This document shows, piece by piece, positions 33,544 to 46,165 of a stretch of 64,000 nucleotides of DNA; the first letter of the stretch is position 1; each line of letters opens with the position of its first letter. Under the pieces are notes generated by a model that saw only the letters and a program-made list of their open reading frames with translations, did no database searches and was not told the DNA's origin. The stretch spans positions 49,340,093 to 49,404,092 of the forward strand of contig NC_037669.1 of the NCBI RefSeq assembly GCF_003255815.1. The letters run 5' to 3'. Both the position numbers and the translations under genes were made by a program. Source of the DNA: Theropithecus gelada (taxonomy: Eukaryota; Chordata; Mammalia; Primates; Cercopithecidae).

Positions 33544-34980
33544 AGAAAAGGTTTAAGGGATGAGATCAGAGATTCTAGGTGGAAAAATGAATGTGAGTAA
33601 AGGTCTGGAGAGAAATGGATGATAAATGTACAGAATAACTAGAATAGTGCATCCATGTTGGAGGAAAAAAAGGGAAATCTGGAAGATCCGAAGAGCTGGG
33701 ATTCTAGAATAGATAGTAAATGAGCCCAAGGCAGACTACTGAGTAGAGGAGTCACAAGATGAACATGTGTTTTTAGGAAAACGAGTCTTCTCATAGTGGT
33801 AAAGAAGACCGACTGGGGTAAGTTGTATGTGGAGTCCCAGGAACTAAAGAGCTAAGTAAGTAGGAGACACTTTTAAAAACAATAGAAACAGAGAGTAAAA
33901 GAAAGGGAAGAATAAACATATGTCTTAGCTTCTGGTGCGTAGAATGGAAACCTCTGTCAAGCAGAGGGCAGCTGGGTAGCTCTCATCCCAACAGGGAATG
34001 TATTACCACTCAGGTAGCATTTAACACCAGCATGTGAGTCTCAAGCTTTTCGCACTAAAAGAATAAAAATGCCAGAACAAACTCACACATCTAAAACTAT
34101 CTCCTTTCTCTCTTCTTTTTAATCACATCTATAATATGTAAACAAACTTTTAAGGAATATAATAAGTTTCTCTGTTTAAGGTAATTTTTATGTTGCAGCA
34201 TCATAAACACTTTCCCTTCCAATAATTATGCAATAAATAATAATATCCTAAACTCCATTGCTTTTCTAAGAAACAAGGATTTTTTTTTAAAAGGCATCGT
34301 CTCACCCTTCTTACGATGTTACTAAACTCTATTTAGTTCTTCTTTATCCTTTATAGGAATCTCTATACTGCCTTCTTTTATGCTGAAACTCTTCTTGTTA
34401 CTGAAGTGACTGAACAGGTTAATGAGAAAGCAGTCCTACCTTTGATGGATAACTAGGGCCAAAGTTCTCTGTGACTCTGCCTTTTCCTTTCATCTGCTGC
34501 CCAGGGTATGTACTCAGAAACAGGTCCCATCTCTAGAATTGATTTTCCACCAAAATTTAAGTTCACAAAATGCCATAAGATTTTGTTAACATATTGTCTT
34601 TTCGTGACTGTCCTATGTTAGCCCACTCTTCTGTGGTGTTTTTGGTGTTTGATAATTTCATCATTCTCTCTCTTTACCAGAAAGGGGCAGGAGACTTTTT
34701 TAAAGCCACATTCCAAAGTGCTGGTCTCTTGAGATTTAAGGGAAAGGTTATATCTGGCAGGAAATTACTCTCCTAAACTAAGGACTGTTGGGTGGCAGGG
34801 AGGGGAGCAGGGTGGTGGTCACCAGCCTACATCCTGATAAAAGCAGACACGTGGGATCTCTGCACGTGTCCCATAGGCTACCACACAACCTCTTAGCCTA
34901 CAAATTTCAGGCTTCTTAGGAATCTTATTTGATATTAAACATGGTTTATACATACCAGTAGAACAGATTAAAAAATAGCA
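33544..34980. other. Intron stretch without recognised features
   Basis: AT-rich unique sequence; no gene, promoter or repeat could be supported. Confidence 0.5.
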
Positions 34981-34989
34981 GCAGCAGCA

Positions 34990-35190
34990 ACAGTTTAATC
35001 AGTGCCTACTATGCAAATTCACTTCAACAATCCCAAGAGGGTAGAAGGTATTATCTGCATTTTATAGATGAGGAAACAGAAGCTTAGAGAAGTTCTAAAG
35101 TGAATTGCCCAAGGGCACATAAATATTAAGTAGGGCAACAAGGATTTGAATCCAGTTTTGACTTTAAAATCCAAGTTCTTAAACTTTACA
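34990..35190 (-). repeat. MIR
   Basis: CATTTTATAGATGAGGAAAC, then AAGTGAATTGCCCAAGGGCA and GGATTTGAATCCAG, is a long reverse MIR. Confidence 0.9.
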
Positions 35191-35394
35191 ATGTGATGCC
35201 ATTTTGAAACTCTAGAAACCCAGATCAACTAACTCTCCTCATAAGTAAGAAATCGGAGTCAGAGTGCTAGCGATCAAATCACTTAGCCAAAGGGAGCTGG
35301 AAAGAACTACACTGATGGTGATGGTTTGGAGTTTGATGTCAAAGTGGAGTTGATGGGAGAAAGAGGAGTGTAATAAAAAATTATGAACCTATAA

Positions 35395-35660
35395 TTAAAA
35401 AGGTAAGAGTTGGTGAGGGCATGGAGAAATCTAAACTCTCATGTACTGCTGTTGGGAATGGAAAATGGTACAACTGCTCAGCAAAACAGTTTGGCACCTC
35501 CTCAAAAAGTTAATAGTTACCTTATGACTCAGAATTCTACCCCAGATATAACTGAAAAGAAATGAAAACTTATTTCTATACAAAAGCTTGTGCACGAATG
35601 TTCATACCAGCATTAATCATCACTGCCAAAAAGTATAAACAACCCAAATGTATATGAGTG
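35395..35660 (+). repeat. L1 3' fragment
   Basis: GAGTTGGTGAGGGCATGGAG, CTCTCATGTACTGCTGTTGG, CAAAACAGTTTGGCACCTCC and the ATATAACTGAAAAGAAATG block follow the L1 ORF2 end. Confidence 0.85.
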
Positions 35661-36716
35661 TACAACAATATATCATCTTGGCTGTTCACAAGTCAAGTAT
35701 CGATATTATGTACCCTAATCTGCTTATCACTTGCCACCTGGCAAGTTTCTGTTTACTTTCTTCCTTTCTCCTTCAATTGATGGATGCTCGCAGAAACATT
35801 AGGACATAAAACACAAATGTGAATGCAGTTTTGCTTTTCACTATATATATGCACATGAGACTCCTGATCCCTAGGCAAAACTACAAAATAGGCTGACTTA
35901 TGCCTTCACTCCCCCAACATGGACTTCCTTCCTACTGCAGAAACAGTTCACAGGAGCAGGAAGGCTGTTGTGATCCTTTCCTCCTCTTTTTACCTGACGT
36001 TTTATAATATACAGACACTCTTTATGATGGGGTTACTTTCTGAAAACAGTATTTCCCATTTATGATGGGCTTAAATCAAACCATTGTTAGCCAGGGACTG
36101 TCTGTACAACAACATGTATGTCACCCTAGCAAGAATAATTCCCAGGATGGGGCCTGAGATATTCTCTAGCAGCAGCCTGTGGGCTCTGACTTGGCCTTGG
36201 CCTTATCTGCCTGGCCTTTTTTGTCCAGACCCAGTAAGAAGACAGCAGAATACAAGGCATACTTATCTTTACAAATAGCATGAGGCAAGAAAGAGGTGAA
36301 ACACAGCAGACTGAACTCAAAATGATCTTTAGAGATTCAAGTGCAGCCAAGACTTTACCAGGAATTAATTCTATAGAAATAGGGAACTACTTACTACTGC
36401 TGAATTCAGGTATCAGAGGTCATGTAATGAGGGGGTAGCTTGTTCTTTGTAACTCCACAGAACTAAGGAGTAAGTCTTACAAATAGTTTGGTCTTTAGTT
36501 CAGTTTTAGAAAGAACTTTCTAATAGCGGTGTCTAACAATGAAAAAAACTATCTTAGAAAATGAGACCCTGCTACCAGAGATATTCAAAGAGAGAGGCTG
36601 CTTGTCAGGGATGTTGCAGAAATAAATCCTCTACTAAAAGAGATTTAACTAGACCTCTGAGATCTTTTCTAACGCCTAGAGCTTGATTCTTTGTAGTCAG
36701 GGAACTTGTTTTCCTT

Positions 36717-36887
36717 TTTTTTTTTTTTTTTTTTTTTAAAGAAATGGGGTCTTGCTCTATCACCCAGGGTGGAGTGCAGTGGTGCAATCATGGCTCACTG
36801 CAGCCTCAAATTCCTGAGCTCAAGGGATCCTCCCACCTCATCCTTCTGAGTAGCTGGGACTATTGACATGTACCACCAAGCCTCGCG

Positions 36888-36941
<54 letters not shown>

Positions 36942-37073
36942 ATATATATTTTTCAGAGACAGGGTCTCACTATGTTGCCCAGGCTGGTCTTGAACTCCTG
37001 AGCTCAAGCAATCCTCCTGCCTCAGCTTCCCTAAGTGCTGAGACTACAGGTGTGGGGCACCACATCTGGCTAT
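36717..37073 (-). repeat. AluJ-like with microsatellite in its middle
   Basis: T tract at 36717-36738 and left arm to about 36886; then a CT/TA microsatellite; then the right arm 36952-37073 (GAGACAGGGTCTCACTATG). Confidence 0.9.
36887..36951. repeat. (CT)n(TA)n compound microsatellite
   Basis: About ten CT units run into TA/CATA units. It occupies the position of the A-rich linker between the Alu arms. Confidence 0.95.
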
Positions 37074-37301
37074 TTTCATCTTTCAAACTATAGATACTTT
37101 AAATGCTTGTGGTATATTTGCCTTCACAACATATTGATTTTAACAACAATAAAGGGAGGTAAGGAGGTATACAAAGTGGTAATTTAAGAGCTATGTAAAA
37201 TCAGGTGTGAAATATTGGGATTAATTTGGTATGTGAGCTGGTGAGGAATATATATGAATCAGAGAGTACTTGCAAAAGTCCTCAGCACTTATTCCCAACA
37301 T

Positions 37302-37591
37302 TTTGTTTTTTGAGACAGAGTCTCGCTCTGTGGCCCAGGCTGGAGTGCAGTGGTGCAATCTTGGCTCACTGCAATCTCTGCCTTGCAGGGTCAAGCAATT
37401 CTCTGCCTCAGCCTCCTAAGTAGCAGGGATTACAGGTGCCCGCCATCATGCCCGGCTAATTTTTTGTATTTTTAGTAGAGATGGGGTTTCACCATCTTGC
37501 CAAGGCTGGTCTTGAACTACTGACCTCGTGGTCCACCCACCTCGGCCTCCCAAATTGCTGGGATTACAGGCGTGAGTCACTGCGCCCGGCT
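37302..37591 (-). repeat. Alu
   Basis: GAGACAGAGTCTCGCTCTGTGG to GAGTCACTGCGCCCGGC; ATTCYCAACAYTTT flanks it. Confidence 0.95.
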
Positions 37592-37779
37592 ATTCTCAAC
37601 ACTTTTGAACCTTACTATAAACAAATGTTTATCATAAGAAGGTAGCAAACATGTCAAAGATTCTGGAAATCATTTTCAAATTGGATTTTGGTTCATCCCA
37701 TATTATGCCTAGAGGTGCTCCATCTTCACTCCTGCCATTTTGCACCTAGAAATGTTTTCATAATGCAGTTTGTACCAGC

Positions 37780-37950
37780 TAATGCATCTGCTCAGTCCAG
37801 GTTTTGGATTAAAATCCCAGCTCTGCAACTCACTAGCCTGGGTGACCCTTTTCATCCTCTATAAAGAGGAAATCTACCTACTCCAAAGGGCAATTGCAAA
37901 GATTAAAGGAGAAGACAGACATCAAATACCTGGCACAGAAGAGGTGCTCT
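37780..37950 (+). repeat. MIR
   Basis: GATTAAAATCCCAGCTCTGC and ATACCTGGCACAGAAGAGG fit the MIR consensus. Confidence 0.75.
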
Positions 37951-38131
37951 GTGAGATAGATATATCACAAATATACATCTGGTTTCATTTTTCTCTTTTA
38001 TGATTCTCCTAGTTCTCCCCAACAATCCCTAGTGAGGTAGTTCAGAAAGATTGCTTGCTGACTGCCACATAGTCTTACTCCACTGTTCACTGATTCCCAC
38101 TTCTGACTTTTTTTCTCTAAGCCTTTTTTCT

Positions 38132-38424
38132 TGTTGTTTGAGACAGGGTTTTCTCTATCACCCAGGCTGGAGTGCAGTGGCGTGATCATGGTTCATTGTG
38201 GTCTCAATCTCCCAGGCTCTAGTGACCTTTCCACCTCAGCCTCCCAAGCAGCTGGGACTACAGGTATGTGCTTCCACGCCCGGTTAATTTTGTTTTTGTA
38301 TTTTTTGTAGAGACAGGGTTTTGCCATGTTGCCCGGGCTGGTCTTGAATTCCTGGACTCAAGTGATCATCCCGCCTTGGGCTCCCAAAGTGTTGGGATTA
38401 CAGGCATGAGCCATTGTCCATGGC
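38132..38424 (-). repeat. AluJ-like
   Basis: GAGACAGGGTTTTCTCTATC to GAGCCATTGTCCATGGCC; strongly diverged. Confidence 0.9.
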
Positions 38425-38734
38425 CTTAAGCCTCCATTTCTTTATGTCCACTTTCTCAATTTTATATATTTTGACATTTTCACTGTTTCCAGTATATGAT
38501 GTTTTTCCTATGACATCGCAGAAATGGGTTTACCGGGCACACACTCCATCCTCCTCAATCCTAGATACAAGCCTCTCTTACTTCTTATTTCATACATCTA
38601 GGCTCCTGCCATTTCCCTGGCTCAAGTTTGCCAGATAATTCAAATAGTTCCATGCACTGGCCTGTTCCAAACTTTCCTTTGTATTGGTAAAACTATCCTA
38701 CCTATGTATGTGTGTGAGGAAAGGTGTCTCAAGT

Positions 38735-38920
38735 AATTTTTATTTTTTTATGTTAGGGATAGAGTCTCACTATGTTGTCCATGCTGGAGTGCAGTGGTTA
38801 TTCAGAGGCATAATCATGGTGCACTGCAGCCTCAAACTCCTGGGCTCAAGTGATCCTCCCATCTCAGCCTCCTAAGTAGCTGGGACTACAGACCTGTGCC
38901 ACTGTGCCCAGCTCAAGTAA
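38735..38920 (-). repeat. FLAM-type Alu monomer
   Basis: A single arm retaining the 7SL-like GTGGTTATTCAGAGGCATAA and GTGCACTGCAGCC; similar to the copy at 60515-60685. Confidence 0.8.
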
Positions 38921-39194
38921 ATTTTATCTAATTTTTTCAAATCTCCAGAAAGTTATATAGAAACTGCTAATCCTCATCATGCTGTTACAGAAAATAAAGT
39001 CCTTCAGAGGTTGAACAATTTATTCACAGTTACATGGGAAATTAACAGCAAGTTCTCCTCAAGCTGAGTCTTCCCAAATAAGAAAATATAATATAACTAT
39101 TGTTCCCAGAGATAACGTTTTGTTAGCAAGTAGCTAAATAGCAAAGCAGCATTTGGGTCAGTAGAATGATCTCAGCAGATGAAACAGACAAACA

Positions 39195-39430
39195 TGGAGA
39201 TCAATCTGGGCAACATAGCAAAACCCTGCCTTTACAAAAAATACAAAAATTAGCTGGGCATGGTGGCATGCACTTGCAGTCCCAGCTACTCAGGAGGCTG
39301 AGGTGGGAGGCTCACTTGATCCCGAGAGGTCAAGGCTGCAGTGAGCCGAGACTGTGTCACTGCCCTCCAGTCTGGGTGACTGAGCAAGACCCTGTCTCAA
39401 ACGAACAGCAAAACCCACAAACAAAAACAG
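39195..39430 (+). repeat. Alu, 5' truncated
   Basis: Begins in the left arm (GATCAATCTGGGCAACATAG) and ends GCAAGACCCTGTCTC with a CAAA-rich tail. Confidence 0.9.
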
Positions 39431-39540
39431 GAGGCCCAGAAGGATGCAGCGACTCCCTAGCTAGTAGTGAGGTTTAGTAAGCATCTGAACCAATTGGCTC
39501 GTGCCTGTTATTAGATCACTGTCTTTAAAAAAATTTTTCT

Positions 39541-39790
39541 ACTGGGCAAATTGCTTGACCCCAGGAGTTTGAGACCAGCTTGGGCAACACGGTGAAACCC
39601 TGTCTCTAATAAAAATACAAAAAAAATCAGGTTGGTGTGGTGGCATGCGCCTGTAGTCCCAGCTACTCGGGAGGCTGAGTGAGAGGACTGTTTCAGCATG
39701 GAAGGCAGAGGTTGCAGTGAGCTGAGATTGTGCCACTGCACTCCAGCCTGGGTCACAGAGTAAGACCCTGTCTCAAAGAGAAGACAAAAA
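39541..39790 (+). repeat. Alu, 5' truncated
   Basis: GCTTGACCCCAGGAGTTTGAG to AAGACCCTGTCTCAAAGAG. Confidence 0.9.
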
Positions 39791-40002
39791 ATTCTGTATT
39801 GTTAATCAAATGCAAATAACCAAAGGAAAAAAACACCTGTATTCTAGTTCCCACTGACTTCCCACTATCCCCATTACTAATATAATAATCTTCTTGTAAT
39901 ACTTTATTTTCTAGTGTTTACTTCCTTTCTAAATTCTAAAATGGAGAAACCAGGTATAAACACCTCTATCTTCTCATTAAATATTAACACCAAATCAAAG
40001 AG

Positions 40003-40013
40003 TGGGGGGGGGG
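40003..40013. repeat. G homopolymer
   Basis: An uninterrupted G run of about ten or eleven bases after AGAGT. Confidence 0.9.
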
Positions 40014-40191
40014 GAAGGGAAGATATATGTTTTATAGACTTTCATATGTGAAAGTCTTGGGTTTTTTTTTAAACCAAGTACTCTGCTTTAAGGAATTTTA
40101 ACCCCTTTACAGGATGCTAACTACAACTCTCCAGACACAAAGCCGCGCAGGGGAGATGGTGGGTGGGTGGGAAGTTCTTAATCATACAAGT

Positions 40192-40705
40192 ACAGTTATG
40201 CCTCACTTAATGATGGGGACACATCTTGAGAAATGAGTTATTAGGTTATTTCATCACTGTGTGAACACCATACAGTGTACTTACACAAATCTAGATAGTA
40301 CAGCCTATGATACAGTTAGGCTGTATGGTACAGTCAATTGTTCCTAGGCTACAAAGTTGTACAGCAGGTTACTGTACCATAGGCAACTGTAGACAACTGT
40401 AATACAATAGTGTTTGTGTATCTAGACATATCTAAACATAGAAAAGGCACAGTAAAAATATGGCATTACAGGCTTGGTAGTGCGTGCCTGTAATCCCAGC
40501 TGCTCGGAGGCTGAGGCACGAGAATTGCTTGAAACCGTGAGGCAGAGGTTTCAGTGAGCCGAGATTGCACCACTGCACTCCAGCCTGGGCAAGAGTGAGA
40601 CTCCGTCTCAAAAAAACAAACAAAACAAAAACAGCATTATAAACTTATGAAACAACTGTCTCATATGCTGTTGATCAAAATGTCATTATTCAGCACACGT
40701 GATTT
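40192..40705 (+). mobile_element. Tigger-like DNA transposon remnant split by an Alu
   Basis: Starts CAGTTATGCCTCACTTAATG right after a TA. It continues with GTGTACTTACACAAATCTAG and TAGGCTACAAAGTTGTACAG and, after the Alu, ends with a diverged inverted copy of its start (AATGTCATTATTCAGCACAC). It is non-autonomous, with no transposase frame. Tigger/pogo (TcMar) origin is inferred from memory of the family. Confidence 0.7.
40465..40632 (+). repeat. Alu, internally truncated
   Basis: Short right-arm type copy from GTAATCCCAGCTGCTCGG to GAGACTCCGTCTC with a (CAAA)n tail, inside the DNA transposon. Confidence 0.85.
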
Positions 40706-41779
40706 TCGCTGGTAAATGATGTTCATGCACCTCCGCTTGGATTACAAGTAGCATGAGATTAATAATCTTATTTTAAGGATTTTAACTCAAGGTCCTTCCT
40801 AAATTGTTATAACCCAAAGAAAACCTGGACACTTAAATATGGCATGAGCTTAACTATCAGCAAACAGAAAGCCTTTGCACTGTAAGATTATTTTTTCTAA
40901 AAGCAAGTATCGTATTTTGGTAGATGAAATTCATCCCCCACTGGAAGCAAAACCTGTTCTATCTACAAAGTATTAAACACATCAAGATTTTGTTGTAGTT
41001 AAATAATTCATAAATAAATACTAAACTTGAAAGTGTTTTGGGCACTAGATCAACACAGTAGTCACCTTCCTAGATCAGAGATAAGCCAGTGGCCCTTTGT
41101 GTCAAATTACTGATGAATGGGAGCCTGGGTGAGTGCACAGCCTGGGAATGCTTTGACCTAAAGCATTCCTCTTTGGGTTTGGCTCAAAAGTCTGGAGCCT
41201 CTGAGAACCAATGTGCTTCCCTAGTTCAGCAATAGGTCACTAGCGCAGGATGGCTGAAGAAACTTGTAGAGCAGGTATTGAAAGAAACAGGAAGAACCAG
41301 TCCCAGGAAAAACACCCACAGGCAACTATGGGAGAAGAACGGACTATTTCCCAAATGCATACCAGAGACCCAAAAGAGCTTCTGCCAGTGTTTAATCAGA
41401 GTAGACAGACACAGCTGGGGTAGGGAGTATGCCTTGTGGAGGGGGTTTGAATAGATTCCTAGCTGAATTGGGGAGAGTGGATTTTTTTCTCCTTACCTTT
41501 TGTTACCTTTTTTTGTGTTGAAGCCTGAGAAGAGGCTAAAAAACACTGAACTAGCCTTCAGCTGAAAAGGGGAAAAGATATCAGTCCCCCGCAATATTTC
41601 AAGGGTAGGCAATGAATTATCTTAAAGACAAGAACACAGTAAATATCTAAATAATACAGGGAATAAATAAAAACTAGAGGGGCTTTCTGGGCAACTTGCA
41701 GACTTGGTAATGACAGCTTTCTAACACTCTGGCACAACCTAGATCTTTGTATTCCCCTAGAAAAAATGGAGGAGGAGGA
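40706..41779. other. Unique intron DNA with a perfect hairpin
   Basis: No gene or repeat is recognised. A 10-bp perfect stem with a 5-nt loop lies at 41145-41169 (GGAATGCTTT / AAAGCATTCC). Confidence 0.6.
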
Positions 41780-41970
41780 AGCATTTGTTGAGCTCCTACT
41801 CTAAACCAAACATCACACTAGGTACTTCCATATATGTTATCTCCTTTAATAATTTCAACAAGCATGTACAATAAATCTCATTATGTTTTTACAAAGGGAG
41901 AAACTGAGGCTCAGATGAGTTATGTAATCTACTCAGATCTGGCAAGCAAATTCAAGTTTGCCCACTCCAA
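41780..41970 (-). repeat. MIR
   Basis: TTGTTGAGCTCCTACTCTAA, GAGAAACTGAGGCTCAGATG and CTGGCAAGCAAATTC match reverse MIR. Confidence 0.75.
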
Positions 41971-42814
41971 GGAATTAATTAATTAATCCCCTCCATTTCT
42001 CTTTAGTGGCTAAACTGGGATGAGCTCACCTATAAATCTCTTTTATGGAAGATTGTATATGTCATAAGAATATTTCCTAATTGGGATTTTGCTTCTCTTA
42101 TAAATGAAGGGCTAATTTGATTCAGTATCCTCATTTTCTATTTCAAACTTATTGTCCAAATCTAGCCTACATATCCTCTGGAGGTTCTTGGATCACTTTT
42201 CAGCTGACAGGTCTCACATGTAGAATAAAGGGGCTAAAACAGCTACCTCTGAGCATACATCTGTCTTATGTCCAATGATGGTCAAATCAACTAAAATTAT
42301 ATTTAAACAACCATTTGTTTAGTTAGAACTCTAATAGCCTGTGCCTAATTGGGTCAGCCTAGTTACTAACTGTTCTACTGCATGTGAAGACTGCTCAGGG
42401 TGACTGTCTCCTTCTGTATTTTTGCTCTTATGACTCAGTGCAATTTAAAATATCCCTGGGTTTAATACAAACATTCTCAGAAGCCGATTTCCAAAGGACA
42501 GTAATCCCCTTCAAATACAAGCTTTCAAAATGGCATTAATGCTCATCAACACCTGGGGGGTTTTTAGCCTGCCCTACATAACACTGCTTTATACAGGCTA
42601 CAGTAGCTCAGTAGGATTCCAGGCCAGATCCCCTAAGAAAAAAACTACCAAAGAAACCAGCAAAATTCTCAATTAATGTTTTCCTAGCTGTCTCTTATTT
42701 TCAGTACATTCTGCCACAGCTGAACTTTTTCTTTCGGTAGCCCATTAATATATTTACACTCACTACAGGAACAGAACTAATCCTCAGTTTCTAGCAGCAA
42801 ATTAAATACATGTA
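41971..42814. other. Intron stretch without recognised features
   Basis: AT-rich unique DNA; no gene or repeat supported. Confidence 0.5.
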
Positions 42815-42930
42815 AAACCATTTTACTGTGTGGCCTGGCAAAAGTCACTTTATCTTTCTGAGCTTCAGTGTTCTCATCTGTAAATGAGATTAATCTAGAT
42901 ATTTAAGGGTCCCTTCTACTTCTGAAGTAC
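42815..42930 (+). repeat. MIR
   Basis: TGTGTGGCCTGGCAAAAGTC, then CTTCAGTGTTCTCATCTGTA, is the MIR core. Confidence 0.8.
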
Positions 42931-43659
42931 TGTGAACCCAGCTGCCACTAACAAACATGGGATGAAGAAACTAACTGGACAAGAATCTGAAGTCAGCACA
43001 GGTCTCATCACTTAAAAAAATTTCTAAACTTTGTCTCCTGCCTTCCCCAAATACATGATCTCATTCATAACTGAATGCACAATGGTAAAACTCAATACCT
43101 AGTCACTAGTCAAAAGTTGAGGTGGAGTTCAGATCCAAGCTCTGCTACAATGGCTTCCTGGGCTAAGTGCAAGTGGGCAATGAAAAAATACTGTTATCAG
43201 TCATGGTTACAATTATGTGGGTGAAGACAGAGAGACTGTGCTCGCTCTATAGGCTTTGGAATTCTTCTGATTATTCCAGAGTTAAGCGGATGGTCTTGGG
43301 CAACTATCTTCACCTGGAGCTACTCACTTGGGTAGACAGCAATGGAAACACATTAAGCGAAGGACATTATTGAGAAGGGACTCTGAGAAGGGGAAATAAT
43401 GACTGGAGTAGGAGTATGGATTTCCTTAAGAAGGTTTCACCTATTTGTTTACACTGCTGTAGTGGCCTAGGAAACTTTCCAGAGCTTCCATATTCATAGA
43501 ATTTTTATAAAATATGTTAAAAACAGTGACTCAACTTTTAGTAAACATTTACTTCAACTTGGGATAGGCCTAATGCCCAATGCATCTAATGCTTCAGAGA
43601 GCTAGACTTTCAACCACATAGATTTCAGGATGGAGCTTTGAAAAAAAATCATCCTGGTA

Positions 43660-43885
43660 TGAAAATAACACTGAATTTGAAGTCAGACAAAACTGGGTTT
43701 TGAATCCTGGCTTTACCACTTACTGAGTGACCTCTGGCAACTTGTAAAACCCCACTGAGCTTCAATTTCCTCATCTTTAAAATGGGAATAATACAATTTA
43801 CCCATAGGGCCTACTGTGAGGATTGGCAAATGTACGTAAAGCATCTAGCACTAGGCACATCACAGGAGTTTAATACTGTTAGTGG
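43660..43885 (+). repeat. MIR, near full length
   Basis: GAATTTGAAGTCAGACAAAAC, GAATCCTGGCTTTACCACTT, TCCTCATCTTTAAAATGGG and GCACTAGGCACATCACAGG span almost the whole consensus. Confidence 0.9.
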
Positions 43886-44405
43886 TAGTGGACTTGTCAC
43901 CATCATCATCAAATAACAAACAGCAACACTGTGCATGGCCTCCCTCTCATCAACTCAGATACTAGTAAAATAAACTAAAGGGTAGAAAAAAATGTATCTT
44001 GAGCATCCATGCATGCATTAACTGGTTCTTGGTCACAGAAGGATCTGTGAAGTCCATCCACAGCCTACTTTCTTCCTACACAAAAAGCAAAGCCTGCAAC
44101 AGAGTAGAAGTAGAATTAGTAAAGAAAGGCTGCTGCCGGCAGCTCACTAACAGTGTGGAGAAGAAATGGAAAGGAGAAAAAACTATAAAAAAAGCAGACG
44201 AACTAAGAAAAGCCTAGGGCCATTTACTGTAGAGGCACATAAATGGACATCTTCAGTAACCTGAGAGTATCACTCTAAGCTGAATACTACTGTATCTAAG
44301 CTCTTTCCGTTAAGTTAGATTCAGTGTACTCTGTAAAAGAAGGCAGAGAAATTTCCCCAAAATGCTTAAAATGTGAAAAGTTTCAGTGCTTAAAATAGGT
44401 TTCTG

Positions 44406-44739
44406 GCTGGGCGTGGTGGCTCATGTCTGTAATCCCAGCATTTTGGTAGGCTGAAGTGGGTGGATCGCCCAAGGTCAGGAGTTTGAGACCAGCCTGGCCA
44501 ACATGGTGAAACCCCCGCCTCTATTAAAAGTACAAAAAATTAGTTGAGTGTGGTGGCAGACACCTGTCCTGTAATCCCAGCTACTGGGGAGGCTAAGGCA
44601 GGAGAATCGCTTGAACCCAGGAGGCGGAGGTTGCAGCGAGGCAAGATCGTACCACTGCACTCCAGCCTGGGAAACAAGAGTGAAACTGTCTCCAAAAACA
44701 AAAAGAAAGAAAGAAAGAAAGAAAGAAAATATATTTCAA
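44406..44739 (+). repeat. Alu with (GAAA)n tail
   Basis: GGCTGGGCGTGGTGGCTCATGTC start; tail AAAGAAAGAAAGAAAG. Confidence 0.95.
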
Positions 44740-45190
44740 AGCCAGGCATGGTGGCATGCACCTGCAGTCCCAGCTACTAAGGAGGCTGAGGTGGAAGTAT
44801 TGCTTGAGCCCAGGAGTTCAAGACCAGCAGGGCAACATAACAAGACCCTGACCCTTTTTTTTTTTTTTTTGAGACAGAGTCTTACTCTGTCACCCAGGAT
44901 GGAGTGCAGTGGTGTTATCTCAGCTCACTGCAACCTCCACCTCCTGGATTCAAGCAATTCTCCTGTCTCAGCCTCCCCAGTAGCTGGGACTACAGGTGCA
45001 TGCCACCATGCCTGGCTAATTTTTTTTGTATTTTTAGTAGAGACGGGGTTTCATGGTGTTAGCCAGGATGGTCTTGATCTTCTGACCTCGTGATCCACCC
45101 ACCTCAGCCTCCCAAAGTGCTGGGATTACAGGCGTGAGCCACCGCGCCTGGCCAGCAAGACCCTGACTCTTAAAAAAAAAAAAAAAAAAA
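44740..45190 (+). repeat. Alu fragment split by an opposite-strand Alu
   Basis: GCCAGGCATGGTGGCATGCAC to 44853, resuming at about 45154 with its A tail. CAAGACCCTGACYCTT is duplicated at the break. Confidence 0.9.
44854..45153 (-). repeat. Alu inserted in the opposite orientation
   Basis: T tract, GAGACAGAGTCTTACTCTGTC, ending GAGCCACCGCGCCTGGCC. Confidence 0.95.
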
Positions 45191-45850
45191 GACTTCAATT
45201 TGTAGAAAAATTTTATTTATGTGAAAGCATTCAAAGATCAACAAAATTTAGATGAACATGTTTACTGTATAAAGCCATATATAATGGAGGGGAAATCTCT
45301 ATCTGCTTTATACAGGGAATTATTGGAACAACAAAAACAAAGTAAAATAGTTATGAATTTTCCACTCCCTTTCTTGGGGAAAAAAAGGGATTTCTTTCTT
45401 CAAGATTATGTTTTAAGGAAAAATCATTCTAAAGCTGAAATGGAAAAACAAAACAAGTCAGATTACATATTATGTCTTCTCCTTGCCCCCTGGTTTTAAC
45501 TCTCTTTTTGAAAATTCAAGTTTTCTTTATTCTGTCTTCATTCCATAAAACTAGCCATTTACCTACTAGGAAGAATCCAAAGTGCAATGAAAGAAATGTA
45601 CAGCTCATTACCTCCTAAGTGGCTTGAACTTAATTCTTCTAATGAGGTGTTAATGAGCAGCTAACGTTCTGTTCTATTATGTCTCTGACTTACTCTAAAT
45701 GGATTCAAAGGTGGCACTATGAGAGACCTGTTTCTGATTTTCTCGTATCTTGACTTTCTACATCTTGACATGAAGTGATAACAAGCTCTATATGAATTTT
45801 AAGCTCTGGGGCAATTTAAAAACTGCAAGGTATCCACTCAAAATTGAGGA
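45191..45850. other. Intron stretch without recognised features
   Basis: AT-rich unique DNA. A 92-codon plus-strand frame at 45221-45499 has no match I recognise. Confidence 0.45.
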
Positions 45851-45853
45851 GTT

Positions 45854-46165
45854 GGCGGGGTATGATGACTCATACCTGTAATCCCAGCACTTTGGGAGGC
45901 CAAGGAGGGCAGATCACTGGAATCCTGGAGCCCAGGAGTTCAAGACCAGCCTGGGCAATATAGTGAGACCTTGTCTCTACAAAAAAATTAAAAAACGAGC
46001 CAAGCATGGTGGTTCACACCTGTAGTCCCAGCTACTCAGGAGGCTGAGATGGGAGGATCACTTGAACCCAGGAGGTGGAGGCTGCAGCGAGCCAAGATCG
46101 CGCCACTGCACTCCAGCATGGGCAATAAATTGAGACCCTGTCTCAAAACCAATCTAAAACAAAAA
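45854..46165 (+). repeat. Alu (old)
   Basis: GGCGGGGTATGATGACTCATACC to GAGACCCTGTCTC with a degraded tail. Confidence 0.9.
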
